A DNA stretch of 64,000 nucleotides from Mycolicibacterium arabiense (GTDB lineage: Bacteria > Actinomycetota > Actinomycetes > Mycobacteriales > Mycobacteriaceae), in NCBI RefSeq assembly GCF_010731815.2, contig NZ_AP022593.1, positions 5,890,001 to 5,954,000 of the forward strand, read 5' to 3'. A program made the translations under genes and the position numbers. The notes under the pieces were generated by a model. That model did no database searches. It saw only the letters and a program-made list of their open reading frames with translations, and was not told where the DNA came from. Of the stretch, positions 1 through 8,940 are shown in pieces (the stretch's first letter is position 1; each line of letters begins with the position of its first letter).

Positions 1-1358
1 CGTTCGAGGTGTTGGAGAACGTCTTCGACACGCTCGTCGAACCCGACGAGAACCTCGAGATGCAGCCTGCGCTCGCCGAGTCGTGGACCGTGTCGCCGGA
101 TCAGCTCACGTGGACGTTCCGGCTCCGCGACGGCGTCACGTGGCATGACGGCAGTCCGTTCACCGCCGACGACGTCGTGTACTCCTACCGACGCATCATC
201 GACGAGAAGCTCTCCAACGTCGACAAGTTCAGCGCCGTCACCGACGTCACCGCGCCCGACCCTTCGACCGTCGTCGTCCGGGTGAAGGAGCCGACGCCGA
301 ACTTGCTGACCAACCTGGGCGGCTTCAAGGGCATGGCCATCGTCTCCCGCCGCAACGTCGAAAGTGGTGAGATCGCAACGCGTCCCATGGGCACGGGGCC
401 GTTCTCCTTCGCATCGCAACGCAGCGGCGACTCCATCACGCTGGCAGCGAATCCGAACTACTGGGGTGGTGCTCCGAAGATCCCCGGCGTCACTTACCGA
501 TTCATCTCCGAACCGTCCACCGCCCTGTCCGCGTTGCAGGCAGGTGAGGTCGATTGGACCGATTCCATTCCCGCACAACGGGTCGAGCAGTTGCGCAACG
601 ACGACTCCATCCACCTCGCGGTGACGCCGAGCAACGACTACTGGTACTTCGCGCTCAACCAGGCCAGGGCACCGTGGAACGACGTGCGGGTACGCCGGGC
701 CATCGCCTACGCCATCGATCGCGACGCGATCGTCCAGGCCACCAGCTACGGCACCGCCGTCGCCAACCAGTTGGCGATCCCCGAGGGCAACCCCTGGTAC
801 GTCCGCTACGACCAGTACCGCTACGACCTCGACGAGGCCAAGCGCCTCCTCGACGAATCCGGGGTGCGGCCCACCGCGCTCGACATGCTCGTCACCAGCG
901 AGTACCCGGAGACCGTGACGGCCGCACAGGTGGTCGCCGACAACCTGGCGCCACTGGGCATCTCGGTGAACATCCGCACCGTCGACATGGCCACCTGGCT
1001 CGACGAACAGAACACCGGCAACTTCGACATGCTGATGATGGGCTGGCTCGGCAACATCGATCCCGACGACTTCTACTACGCCCAGCACCACACGGGTGGC
1101 TCGAACAACGCGCAGAAGTTCTCCGACCCCGAGGTCGACCGCCTCCTCGACGCGGGGCGCGTGGAGACCGCCCGAGACGCCCGCGCCGACGACTACGCGA
1201 AGGCGGCGGTCCAGATCGCCGACCAGGTCAGCTACATCTACCTCTACAACCCCTCGGTCATCCAGGGCTGGACGCCCGACCTCACCGGCTATGAGGCCCG
1301 TCGCGACGGTGCGATCCGCTTCCGCGCCGCGGCGATGAGTGATGCGGTGAGCCAGTGA
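1..1358 (+). CDS. ABC transporter substrate-binding protein, family 5 (5' end missing)
   Basis: Extracytoplasmic solute-binding protein for peptides or similar solutes (SBP family 5, OppA/DppA type). The reading frame is open from the window edge, so the signal peptide and N-terminus are missing; about 450 residues remain. Family features are visible: ENVFDTLVEP, the ESWTVSPD...FRLRDGVTWHDG block near the start, and the VRRAIAYAIDRDAIV segment in the second lobe. The stop overlaps the start of the first permease, so this is the first visible gene of a four-gene importer operon. The sequence does not reveal the substrate; di- or oligopeptides are the default inference. Confidence 0.9.
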   Translation, partial: FEVLENVFDTLVEPDENLEMQPALAESWTVSPDQLTWTFRLRDGVTWHDGSPFTADDVVYSYRRIIDEKLSNVDKFSAVTDVTAPDPSTVVVRVKEPTPNLLTNLGGFKGMAIVSRRNVESGEIATRPMGTGPFSFASQRSGDSITLAANPNYWGGAPKIPGVTYRFISEPSTALSALQAGEVDWTDSIPAQRVEQLRNDDSIHLAVTPSNDYWYFALNQARAPWNDVRVRRAIAYAIDRDAIVQATSYGTAVANQLAIPEGNPWYVRYDQYRYDLDEAKRLLDESGVRPTALDMLVTSEYPETVTAAQVVADNLAPLGISVNIRTVDMATWLDEQNTGNFDMLMMGWLGNIDPDDFYYAQHHTGGSNNAQKFSDPEVDRLLDAGRVETARDARADDYAKAAVQIADQVSYIYLYNPSVIQGWTPDLTGYEARRDGAIRFRAAAMSDAVSQ

Positions 1359-2341
1359 GCCCCTCGAAGACCCTGTCGCCGTTACTGACTCACCCCGTCC
1401 TCCGATTCCTGGCCCGCCGGGTCGCCTACTCGCTGGTGGTGCTCGTCGGCGTGCTCATCGTGGTCTTCGCGCTGGTGCATCTGGTCCCGGGCGACCCGGT
1501 GCGGATCGCACTCGGAACGCGGTACACCCCAGAGGCGTACGACGCGCTGCGGGCCGCCAGCGGCCTGGATCAGCCGCTGCTCCAACAGTTCTTCGGCTAC
1601 GTGACCTCCGCGGTCCGCGGCGACCTCGGAGTCAGCTTCCGCAACGGCGATCCGGTGGCAGGCATCCTGGTGGAACGCCTGCCTGCGACGTTGTCACTGG
1701 CCGCGGTGGGCATCGTGATCGCGCTGCTGATCGCGCTGCCCGCGGGAATCTGGTCGGCGCTGCGGGAGGGCCGGGTCAGTGACGCGATCGTGCGGGTGAC
1801 CACCCAGTTCGGCGTATCGATACCCGACTTCTGGATGGGGATCCTGCTGATCGCATTGTTCTCCACCACGCTGGGCTGGCTGCCGACGTCCGGATACCGG
1901 CCGCTGTTGGACGACCCCGGCGGCTGGCTGTCGCACGTCGTCCTGCCGGGCCTCACCGTGGGCCTGGTCGCCGGTGCGATCATGACGCGCTACGTGCGGT
2001 CGGCCGTACTGGACGCCAGCGCAACGGGATACGTGCGGACGGCGCGGTCGAAGGGGCTGCCGCCCGCGGTCGTCACGTTCCGCCACACCGTGCGCAACGC
2101 GTTGGTCCCCATCCTGACGATCACCGGGATCCAGCTCGCCACGATCCTGGGCGGCGTCATCGTCGTCGAGGTCGTGTTCGCCTGGCCCGGCCTGGGGCGG
2201 CTGGTCTACAACGCCGTGGCCGCGCGCGATTACCCCGTCATCCAAGGCGCGGTACTCCTGATGGCCGCGCTCTTCCTGCTGATCAACCTCGTGGTGGACC
2301 TGCTGTACGCGGTCGTCGATCCCAGGATCAGGTTGTCATGA
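1355..2341 (+). CDS. ABC transporter permease, DppB/OppB type
   Basis: Inner-membrane permease of the peptide/nickel class, 328 residues. It has an N-terminal membrane segment (LVVLVGVLIVVFALVHLVPG), the GDPVRIALG periplasmic region typical of DppB, and a cytoplasmic EAA-like loop (SKGLPPAVVTFRHTVRNALV) that contacts the ATPase. The GTG start lies inside the stop of the binding-protein gene (GTGA overlap), indicating translational coupling. The 3' end overlaps the next permease by four bases. Confidence 0.93.
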   Translation: MSPSKTLSPLLTHPVLRFLARRVAYSLVVLVGVLIVVFALVHLVPGDPVRIALGTRYTPEAYDALRAASGLDQPLLQQFFGYVTSAVRGDLGVSFRNGDPVAGILVERLPATLSLAAVGIVIALLIALPAGIWSALREGRVSDAIVRVTTQFGVSIPDFWMGILLIALFSTTLGWLPTSGYRPLLDDPGGWLSHVVLPGLTVGLVAGAIMTRYVRSAVLDASATGYVRTARSKGLPPAVVTFRHTVRNALVPILTITGIQLATILGGVIVVEVVFAWPGLGRLVYNAVAARDYPVIQGAVLLMAALFLLINLVVDLLYAVVDPRIRLS

Positions 2342-3222
2342 CCGACGCCGAGAACACCCGCGTCACGTCGTGGCGCCTGCTGCTGTCCAACCCGGTGACG
2401 ATGGTCAGTGCGGTGCTGCTCGCCGCGGTCGTGGTCATCGCGGTGGCCGCGCAGTGGATCGCCCCGTACGGCGTCAACGACGTCGACGTGCCCAGCGCGC
2501 TTCGAGGTCCGAGCGCCCAACACTGGTTCGGCACCGACGAACTCGGCCGGGACGTGTTGTCGCGCGTGTTGGTCGCGGTGCAGGCCTCGATGCAGGTGGC
2601 GGTGGCGAGCGTCGCGTTCGCCGTCGTCGTCGGCGTGACGGTGGGTGTCGTCGCCGGCTACCGCGGGGGCTGGGTCGACACCGTCTTCATGCGCGTGGTC
2701 GACGTCATGTTCGCGTTTCCGGTGCTCCTGCTGGCGCTGGCCATCGTCGCGATCCTGGGGCCGGGCATCACGACGACGATGCTGGCCATCGGCGTGGTCT
2801 ACACGCCGATCTTCGCCAGGGTGGCCCGAGCCAGCACGCTCTCGGTGCGCGTCGAGCCGTACGTCGCGGTCTCCCGCACGATGGGCACCGGCCACGGGTA
2901 CATCCTGGCCCGCCACGTCCTGCCGAACATCGCGGGACCGCTGATCGTGCAGACCTCGCTGTCCCTGGCGTTCGCGATTCTGTCGGAGGCGGCGCTGTCG
3001 TTCCTGGGCCTCGGCATCCAGCCGCCCGAACCGTCGCTGGGGCGGATGATCTTCGACTCGCAGGGCTTCGTCACCCTGGCGTGGTGGATGGCCGTCTTCC
3101 CAGGGGCGGCGATCTTCGTGATCGTGTTGGCGTTCAACCTGTTTGGCGACGGCCTGCGCGACGTCCTCGACCCCAAGCAGCGCTCGGTGGCGGAGATCAG
3201 GCGAATGGAGCGGCGGCAGTGA
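2338..3222 (+). CDS. ABC transporter permease, DppC/OppC type
   Basis: Second membrane subunit of the importer, 294 residues. The N-terminal segment (VSAVLLAAVVVIAVAAQWIAPYG) is followed by the HWFGTDELGRDVLSRVL motif characteristic of DppC/OppC. The EAA-like coupling loop is SRTMGTGHGYILARHVLPN. The ATG start overlaps the previous stop (ATGA) and the gene's own stop overlaps the GTG of the ATPase gene. Confidence 0.93.
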   Translation: MTDAENTRVTSWRLLLSNPVTMVSAVLLAAVVVIAVAAQWIAPYGVNDVDVPSALRGPSAQHWFGTDELGRDVLSRVLVAVQASMQVAVASVAFAVVVGVTVGVVAGYRGGWVDTVFMRVVDVMFAFPVLLLALAIVAILGPGITTTMLAIGVVYTPIFARVARASTLSVRVEPYVAVSRTMGTGHGYILARHVLPNIAGPLIVQTSLSLAFAILSEAALSFLGLGIQPPEPSLGRMIFDSQGFVTLAWWMAVFPGAAIFVIVLAFNLFGDGLRDVLDPKQRSVAEIRRMERRQ

Positions 3223-4844
3223 CGCCTTCACCCGAACCGGTTCTGGACGTCGCCGACCTGAAGGTGCGGATCGGTAGGCGCGAGATCGTGCGCGGCGTAT
3301 CACTGCGCGTCGAGCGCGAGCAGACCCTCGGCATCGTCGGGGAGTCCGGATCCGGGAAGTCGATGACCGTTCTCGCCGCCACCGGTCTGCTCGACACGCC
3401 CGCCGCCGTGGTCACCGGCACCAGCACGCTGGGGGCGCGGGACGATGCGACGGCCATCGACCTGGTCGGTGCGTCGGCGCGCACGCTGCGCACCCTGCAC
3501 GGCGGCCGGATCGGCTTCGTGTTCCAGGACCCCGGTACGTCGCTCAACCCGATGCTGACCCTGGAACGGCAGATCACCGAGTCGCTCGAGGCGCACCGTC
3601 GCGTTACCCGCCGCGAGGCCACCGCCCGCGCGCTGGAACTGCTCGAGGCCGTCGGCCTGCCCGACCCGCAGTCGCGACTGCGCTCCTACCCTCACCAGCT
3701 CTCGGGCGGACAGCGCCAGCGGGTGATGATCGCGATCGCCCTGGCATGCGATCCCGAACTCCTCGTCGCCGACGAACCCACCACGTCGCTCGACGTCACG
3801 ACCCAGGCCCAGATCATCGAGCTGGTGCGCGCGCTGCAACGCGATTTCGGCACCGCCGTGATCTGGGTGAGCCACGACCTCGGCGTGATCGGCCAGGTCG
3901 CCGACGACGTCACCGTGCTGCGCAATGGCGAGGCGGTCGAGCAGGCACCGATCCTCGACGTGTTCGACCGCCCGCGCGACCAGTACACCCGCGACCTGCT
4001 GTCAGCCCGCCCCGTGATCGGAGCGCACCGACCGGCGCCCGTGCCCGACGACGCCCCGGTGCTGCTCGACGTCGAGGGCCTCGACGTCCGGTTCCCCGTC
4101 ACGACGCCCACCGGGCGCACCACCGTCCACGCGGTGCGCGATCTGTCGTTCCAGATCCGGCGGGGCTCCACCCTGGGGCTGGTCGGGGAATCCGGGTCCG
4201 GCAAGTCGACCGTCGCGGCGGCGCTCACCGGACAGGTGACACCCGAGGCGGGCACGGTGCGCCTCGACGGTGTCGACGTCCTCGCCCGGCGTCGCCGCGC
4301 CGACAAGGCGCTGCGCCGTCGCATCGGGTTGGTGTTCCAGGACCCGTTCTCCTCTCTGGACCCGCGTGCTCCGGTCGGCTCGGCCATCGGGGAGCCGTTG
4401 CGCGTGCACCGCCTGGCCGGAGATCGTGCCGGCCGCAAGGCCCGCACCGCCGAACTGCTCGACCTCGTCGGGCTGCCCACGTCGTTCGCATCGCGGTATC
4501 CCCACGAACTGTCGGGGGGTCAGCGCCAGCGGGTGAGCATCGCCCGCGCGCTGGCCCTCGAACCCGACCTGCTGATCCTCGACGAGTCGACGGCATCGCT
4601 GGACGTCTCCGTCCAGGCGCGGGTCCTCGAGCTGTTGGCTGAACTGCAGCGCGACCTGACGCTGACCTATCTGTTCATCGGCCACGACCTCGCGGTGATC
4701 CAGCGGATGAGCCACGACGTGCTGGTCATGCGGGACGGCCGAGCCGTCGAGCAACGCCCCGCATCGGACCTGTTCGCGGCGCCCGAGGACGACTACACCC
4801 GGGCCCTCCTGGCGGCGGTGCCGCCTGCCCGCCCCCGCGTGTAA
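3219..4844 (+). CDS. ABC transporter ATP-binding protein with two fused nucleotide-binding domains
   Basis: Energises the peptide-type importer. The 541-residue protein carries two complete ABC ATPase domains in tandem, equivalent to DppD and DppF of other bacteria. Each half has a Walker A (GESGSGKS), a signature (LSGGQRQRV) and a Walker B; these are LLVADEPT in the first half and LLILDEST in the second, where Ser replaces the usual Pro. The GTG start at 3219 overlaps the stop of the permease; a much longer open frame upstream is only a shadow of the permease gene. Mycobacterial dpp and opp systems are known to use fused ATPases of this kind. Confidence 0.93.
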   Translation: MTPSPEPVLDVADLKVRIGRREIVRGVSLRVEREQTLGIVGESGSGKSMTVLAATGLLDTPAAVVTGTSTLGARDDATAIDLVGASARTLRTLHGGRIGFVFQDPGTSLNPMLTLERQITESLEAHRRVTRREATARALELLEAVGLPDPQSRLRSYPHQLSGGQRQRVMIAIALACDPELLVADEPTTSLDVTTQAQIIELVRALQRDFGTAVIWVSHDLGVIGQVADDVTVLRNGEAVEQAPILDVFDRPRDQYTRDLLSARPVIGAHRPAPVPDDAPVLLDVEGLDVRFPVTTPTGRTTVHAVRDLSFQIRRGSTLGLVGESGSGKSTVAAALTGQVTPEAGTVRLDGVDVLARRRRADKALRRRIGLVFQDPFSSLDPRAPVGSAIGEPLRVHRLAGDRAGRKARTAELLDLVGLPTSFASRYPHELSGGQRQRVSIARALALEPDLLILDESTASLDVSVQARVLELLAELQRDLTLTYLFIGHDLAVIQRMSHDVLVMRDGRAVEQRPASDLFAAPEDDYTRALLAAVPPARPRV

Positions 4845-4953
4845 CGAAACATCCGCACTGGCGATGATCATGGGGTAGGGAGCGCCGGGTAGCTGCTGGT
4901 TCAGGGACCAGCGTCGGGGGATGGCTGCTGGGAAGAGTGGCGGAGACGCCATG

Positions 4954-4972
4954 CTCCTTGGGATCGAAGGAG
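4954..4972 (+). promoter_or_regulatory. Hairpin that can sequester the ribosome-binding site of the downstream gene
   Basis: CTCCTT (4954-4959) is perfectly complementary to AAGGAG (4967-4972), the Shine-Dalgarno sequence of the gene starting at 4982, with a 7-base loop. GGAG at 4942-4945 could pair with the same CTCC, giving a mutually exclusive structure that would free the site. The pairing is read directly from the sequence; a regulatory role is inference. Confidence 0.4.
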
Positions 4973-4981
4973 TAAGCGTAG

Positions 4982-6709
4982 ATGCGTGCACCACGAGCAG
5001 GACTGAACAACAAGCGAATCGCCGCCGCGGTGGCGTCCGGAGTGGTGGTGTCGCTGACGGCGCTCACCGCAGGTGTCGCCCCGGCGCTGGCCGCCCCTGG
5101 CGACGGTCCGGGCGGGCCGACCACGACGATCGTCGAACCAGAACCCGAGGTGTCCGCACCGGAGGAGTCCGGGTCGGGTCGTGGCGAGGGATCCGGGCGC
5201 GGTGAGTCGGCCGACGAGGCACCCGCGGTGCCGACGCAGACCGTTGCACCCGCGCCTGCGGTCGAAGCGCCGCCGGTCGTGGAGGCGCCCCCGGTGGTGG
5301 AAGCGCCGCCGGTCGTCGAGGCCCCGCGCCAGACTCAGGCACCCAAGCCCGAGACTCAGGCGCCCAAGCCCGCCCCCGAGACGAAGACGCAGGCTCCTGC
5401 CTCGGAACCGAAGGTGACAGCTCCTCCGAGCACGGCCGCGCCGAGCACCGCGGCGCCGACCACCGCAGCGCCGAGTTCTGCCGCCAAGCCGCCGACCACG
5501 ACGGCCACCACGGTCGCCCCGCCCGCATCGCGCGAGGCGTCGCCCTCGAGTGAGGCACCGGGCAGCGCACCGGCTGCCGCGGATCCGTCCGCGGCGTCGC
5601 AGTCTCCCGCCACCTCGGCTGACGAGTCGGCCTCGAAGAGCCCCGAACCCGCCGACGGTGAGACGTCCGAGTCGTCGAGTGCGCCCTCGTCGCCGGAATC
5701 CGAGTCGGCCACCACGTCCGAGCGTTCGGGTGCGGGGGAGACGGTGTCGTCGAGCGTCTCCGAAGCGGCCCGGGCCATCGAGACGTTGCGACCCGAGACG
5801 CTCGAGGCCCCCGCCGAGGACGTGCAGGTCGCCAAGACCGCGAAGGTCGTCGAGGTGCCGAAGCCAGAGCCGGCGCCCAAGGCCGACATCGAGGCGATCG
5901 CCAAGGCGATCGACCTGCAGGACCTGCAGCGGGAGATCCGCCAGGGCGATCGCATCAACGACGCCGCCCGCGTCGACGACGACGTTCGCCGCGTCGGTCT
6001 GTGGGACCGCAACGTGCGCCAGTGGCGTCCGGACTGGGTGGAGTACGACGAGTACTACCGTCCCGTCCTGGCCAACCCGTACCGCGACCCGGTGCGCATC
6101 ATCTACGTCTACGAGAACGTGCAGCGGATCGCGTACATCCCGCCGTTGTCGCGCATCGTCCTGGAGGTCGCACAGTTCGCGGCCTACAGCTTCACCGCAG
6201 TCGTCATGAACGCGGTGAACACGGCGGTCAACGTGGCGGTCGGCAGCTTCTTCGGTGGCGGCTTCTTCCCGGGCGTCGGCCTGCCGTTCCCGCCGCCGCC
6301 GCGACCGGTGGCGCGCTACGACAACGTTCCGGTGTTCGTGAACTACTCGCAGGCCCGGTACGAGCCCTTCCGGGTGCAGCGCATCGTCGACGTCGGCGAT
6401 GATCCCCGCTTCGGTGAGCGCCAAGTGCTCCTCGACGGTGTGACCCCGGCGTGGGGCGTCTGGAACCAGACGCCGACGGGCGAGCGGCAATTCGAGGTGC
6501 ACCGGACCCAGCAGTTCCCGGGTCTGGACCAGCCGAGCGAGGCTCCGCTGCCCGGCGACTACCAGCTCCGGCTGTTGTCGGACGAGTCGGCGTCGGACGG
6601 GTTCAACCGCAGGGACGTCTACCTGATGGCGGCGGCCGGGCTCTGCGCGGTGCTGAGCATCGGTGCCGTGGTGGTCGCCATGGCGATGGGCCGCCGCAGA
6701 AACGCCTGA
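4982..6709 (+). CDS. Secreted, membrane-anchored Pro/Ala/Ser/Thr-rich protein
   Basis: A 575-residue protein of unknown function. A Sec signal peptide ends near residue 38 (hydrophobic core VVVSLTALTAGVAPALA, then APG). Residues about 45-260 are low complexity and rich in Pro, Ala, Ser, Thr and Glu, with repeats such as EAPPVV and STAAP, as expected for a cell-wall-spanning linker. Residues about 300-540 look folded (many Tyr, Arg, Val; includes an FFGGGFFPGVGLPFPPPPRP stretch). One C-terminal transmembrane helix (LMAAAGLCAVLSIGAVVVAMAMG) is followed by a basic RRRNA tail, so the bulk is probably exposed outside. The start has a good AAGGAG site. It is probably co-transcribed with the M15-type peptidase 43 bases downstream. 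Confidence 0.8.
   Translation: MRAPRAGLNNKRIAAAVASGVVVSLTALTAGVAPALAAPGDGPGGPTTTIVEPEPEVSAPEESGSGRGEGSGRGESADEAPAVPTQTVAPAPAVEAPPVVEAPPVVEAPPVVEAPRQTQAPKPETQAPKPAPETKTQAPASEPKVTAPPSTAAPSTAAPTTAAPSSAAKPPTTTATTVAPPASREASPSSEAPGSAPAAADPSAASQSPATSADESASKSPEPADGETSESSSAPSSPESESATTSERSGAGETVSSSVSEAARAIETLRPETLEAPAEDVQVAKTAKVVEVPKPEPAPKADIEAIAKAIDLQDLQREIRQGDRINDAARVDDDVRRVGLWDRNVRQWRPDWVEYDEYYRPVLANPYRDPVRIIYVYENVQRIAYIPPLSRIVLEVAQFAAYSFTAVVMNAVNTAVNVAVGSFFGGGFFPGVGLPFPPPPRPVARYDNVPVFVNYSQARYEPFRVQRIVDVGDDPRFGERQVLLDGVTPAWGVWNQTPTGERQFEVHRTQQFPGLDQPSEAPLPGDYQLRLLSDESASDGFNRRDVYLMAAAGLCAVLSIGAVVVAMAMGRRRNA
5261..5326 (+). repeat. In-frame tandem repeat encoding EAPPVV
   Basis: Three complete 18-base units and a partial one encode VEAPPVVEAPPVVEAPP. 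They differ mainly at synonymous positions, so the peptide is conserved while the DNA has drifted. The repeat sits in the low-complexity wall-spanning part of the secreted protein and is a likely site of length variation between strains. Confidence 0.7.
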
Positions 6710-6752
6710 GCTGGAAACGCTTAGTCGGGGGTGCTCTGGCGCTCGCAGGGCC

Positions 6753-7478
6753 GTGACGGTCGCGACGGTTGTCGCGGCCGTCACGGTCGTCGTGCAGTGC
6801 GCACCCGCACCGCCCGCGCCGGACCCGACGTCGTCGCCGGCGACGTCCACTACGACGTCCATTCCGGGGGCGGAGATCCCGAGGACGGTCACCCGACCGC
6901 GAACGCCCACGCCGGTCACCGCGCCCGCGGCCGTATACCCGGTCACCGCAACCGAACTCGGCGCGACCTGGCGACCCGGCTGCCCCGTGCCGCCCGAACG
7001 GCTGCGTCGGGTGAACCTCGACTACCTCGGTTTTGACGGCCGCACCCATCGCGGTGATCTGGTGGTCGCCGAGGACCTGGTGGGCGATGTCGTCGACGCG
7101 TTCGCCGAGTTGTACCGGCTGCGATTCCCGATCGAGCGGATGCGGACCGTCGACCACTACCCGGGTGCCGAGGACGAACTGTCGATGCGCGACGACAACA
7201 CCTCGGCGTTCAATTGCCGGCGGCTCCCCAGCGGATCAGGTTGGTCGTTGCACGCGCTCGGGCGGGCCGTCGACGTCAACCCACTGCTGAACCCGTACGT
7301 CGACAGCCGGGGGAACCTGGAGCCCGCGACCGCCGGACCCTTCGTCGACCGCTCGCGGCGTGACCCGGGGATGCTGCACGCAGGCGATCCAGCAGTGCGG
7401 GCGTTCACGAGCCGCGGCTGGCGATGGGGTGGCGACTGGCGCACCCCCAAGGACTATCAGCACTTCGAGAAGCGCTAG
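6753..7478 (+). CDS. M15-type D-Ala-D-Ala carboxypeptidase-like exported protein
   Basis: Predicted zinc peptidase acting on peptidoglycan stem peptides. The C-terminal half carries the M15 pattern: an HALGRAVDVN motif (His and Asp zinc ligands) and a late DYQHFEKR His. Other family marks are RFPIERMRTVDHY and the RGWRWGGDW segment. The N-terminus is hydrophobic (VTVATVVAAVTVVVQCAP), consistent with export; the Cys after VVQ is a poor lipobox because Gln sits at -1. I chose GTG at 6753; the frame stays open upstream into the previous gene. 241 residues. The Thr/Pro-rich stretch after the signal is probably a wall linker. Confidence 0.75.
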   Translation: MTVATVVAAVTVVVQCAPAPPAPDPTSSPATSTTTSIPGAEIPRTVTRPRTPTPVTAPAAVYPVTATELGATWRPGCPVPPERLRRVNLDYLGFDGRTHRGDLVVAEDLVGDVVDAFAELYRLRFPIERMRTVDHYPGAEDELSMRDDNTSAFNCRRLPSGSGWSLHALGRAVDVNPLLNPYVDSRGNLEPATAGPFVDRSRRDPGMLHAGDPAVRAFTSRGWRWGGDWRTPKDYQHFEKR

Positions 7479-7555
7479 CCGGAATATGTGGGGATGCTTC
7501 CCCGTTTATCTCGGTGGGCTGCCAGAAGGCAGCCGGCCGAGATTCAGGAGACGCC

Positions 7556-8155
7556 ATGACCAAGATCGCCCTCATCATCACCAGCACCCGCACGGAGCGC
7601 TTCGCCGATCGACCGGCCGCGTGGGTGGCCGAGCGTCTGCGGCGCGAGGGGCTGGAGGTCGACGTTGTCGACATGCGCGACCACGACCTACCAAGCTTCG
7701 ACGGGCCGTCGCCGATGTACGCGCCGCGTCGGTACGCGACACCGGCGATCGCAGAATTCGGGCGACACGTCGACGAGGCCGACGCATACGTCGTGCTCGC
7801 CAGCGAGTACAACCACGGCTATACGGGGGTGTTCAAGAACGCAGCCGACCACCTGTTCGCGGAATGGGACCGCAAGCCGATTGCCTTCGTCGCGTGGGGA
7901 AACGTCGGCGGTGCGCGCGCGGTGGAGCAACTGCGTTCCGTCGCAGTCGAGTTCGGAATGGCGCCCATCCGCCCCGCGGTGCACATCCTGCCCGACGTGC
8001 TGGTGCCCGCGATGACGGCGCCCACCTACGATGCGGAACTCTTCGCCGCGCTCGAACCGAGACTCGACGCGCTGGTAGAGGAGTTGACGTGGTGGACCAA
8101 CGCGTTGGGCTCGGGGCGCGCCGCCTCGCCGGAAGTCGTCGCTGCGCACGCGTGA
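7556..8155 (+). CDS. NADPH-dependent FMN reductase family protein
   Basis: Flavodoxin-like reductase of about 199 residues. The N-terminus MTKIALIITSTRTERFADR is the phosphate/FMN-binding loop, and ASEYNHGYTGVFKNAADHL matches the P-E/D-Y-N-x-x-x-P/G-x-x-K-N-A-x-D motif of NADPH:FMN/quinone reductases. The ATG at 7556 follows a CAGGAG site; a longer open frame upstream is not supported. It is convergent with the TetR gene, with 16 bases between stops. Likely role: cytoplasmic reduction of FMN, quinones or azo compounds. Confidence 0.85.
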   Translation: MTKIALIITSTRTERFADRPAAWVAERLRREGLEVDVVDMRDHDLPSFDGPSPMYAPRRYATPAIAEFGRHVDEADAYVVLASEYNHGYTGVFKNAADHLFAEWDRKPIAFVAWGNVGGARAVEQLRSVAVEFGMAPIRPAVHILPDVLVPAMTAPTYDAELFAALEPRLDALVEELTWWTNALGSGRAASPEVVAAHA

Positions 8156-8171
8156 TCGGACACCGGGCCGC

Positions 8172-8783
8172 TCAGCCGTGCAACACCCGTCGGATCTCGG
8201 AATCCGTTGGAGCGGGCGGCACCTCGACGACGACCTCGTCGGTGACGAGACCGGCGAGCCACAGCGCGACCAGTCGGGCGCTCGCCCGCGGAGCGTCCTC
8301 GACGGTCCGGTGGACCAGGCCGGCGTTGGCGATCAGGAGCACGGCGAGGTCGGCGGGGGACGCGTCGGCGCGCACCAGGCCGGTGCCCACCGCGCGCTCG
8401 AACACCGTGGCGATGGCGCGGTAGTGGCGGTCCCGGAGTTCCTCGACACGGGGCGACAGCGGCCGCAGCGATGCCAGGAGGTCGGCCAGTCCCCGATTGG
8501 TGGCCTGTAGCGCGCAGGTGGCGGTGACGCAGTCCCGCAACGCGGCCACCGGATCGTCCGCGCGGGCGGCCTCTTCGGCGAGGGCGCAGTAGCGCTCGAG
8601 GTGGCCGGTGTAGACCTCGGCGAGCAACTCCTCGCGGGTGGGGAAGTGCCGGTACAACGTGGCGTTGCCGGTGTTCGCGCGTCGTGCGATCTCGTTCAGC
8701 GACACGTCCACGCCCTGTTCGGCGTACACCGCCTCGGCCGCGGTCAGCACGGCAGTCCGATTGCGTTGCGCGTCAGCACGCAT
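8172..8783 (-). CDS. TetR/AcrR family transcriptional regulator
   Basis: 203-residue repressor-type protein. The N-terminal HTH spans about residues 8-55 (TAVLTAAEAVYAEQGVDVS, then LNEIARRANTGNATLYRHFP), followed by a ligand-binding helical domain. The ATG at 8783 has a GAGGAG site; the open frame extends 14 codons further but without such a signal. It is divergent from the isochorismatase/SDR pair, so those genes are plausible targets; the ligand is unknown. Confidence 0.88.
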   Translation of the reverse strand: MRADAQRNRTAVLTAAEAVYAEQGVDVSLNEIARRANTGNATLYRHFPTREELLAEVYTGHLERYCALAEEAARADDPVAALRDCVTATCALQATNRGLADLLASLRPLSPRVEELRDRHYRAIATVFERAVGTGLVRADASPADLAVLLIANAGLVHRTVEDAPRASARLVALWLAGLVTDEVVVEVPPAPTDSEIRRVLHG

Positions 8784-8940
8784 CAGCGATCTCCTCGGGC
8801 TCGGCCGGCGTGTCCGGGGATGCATCCCCGGTTCGATCGTACGTCGGGCTGGGCGGGACGTTCCCGAAGCGCGGCGCCGTACCGGCTAGCAGGTACCCGG
8901 CGCAGGGGTCTGCAGGCGTCCCCGGTGGGGGCGAACACCG

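Noticed and set aside
2230..3303. 357-codon open frame on the minus strand
   Set aside because: Antisense shadow of the DppC-like permease; composition is Arg/His/Asp-rich low complexity typical of GC-rich antisense frames.
4845..4981. A ydaO (c-di-AMP) riboswitch before the exported protein
   Set aside because: Considered because such switches precede cell-wall genes in actinobacteria, but the conserved core sequences are not present.
4901..6946. 681-codon open frame on the minus strand
   Set aside because: Opposite strand of the Pro/Ala-rich secreted protein; Arg/Gly repeats are the complement of its low-complexity coding sequence.
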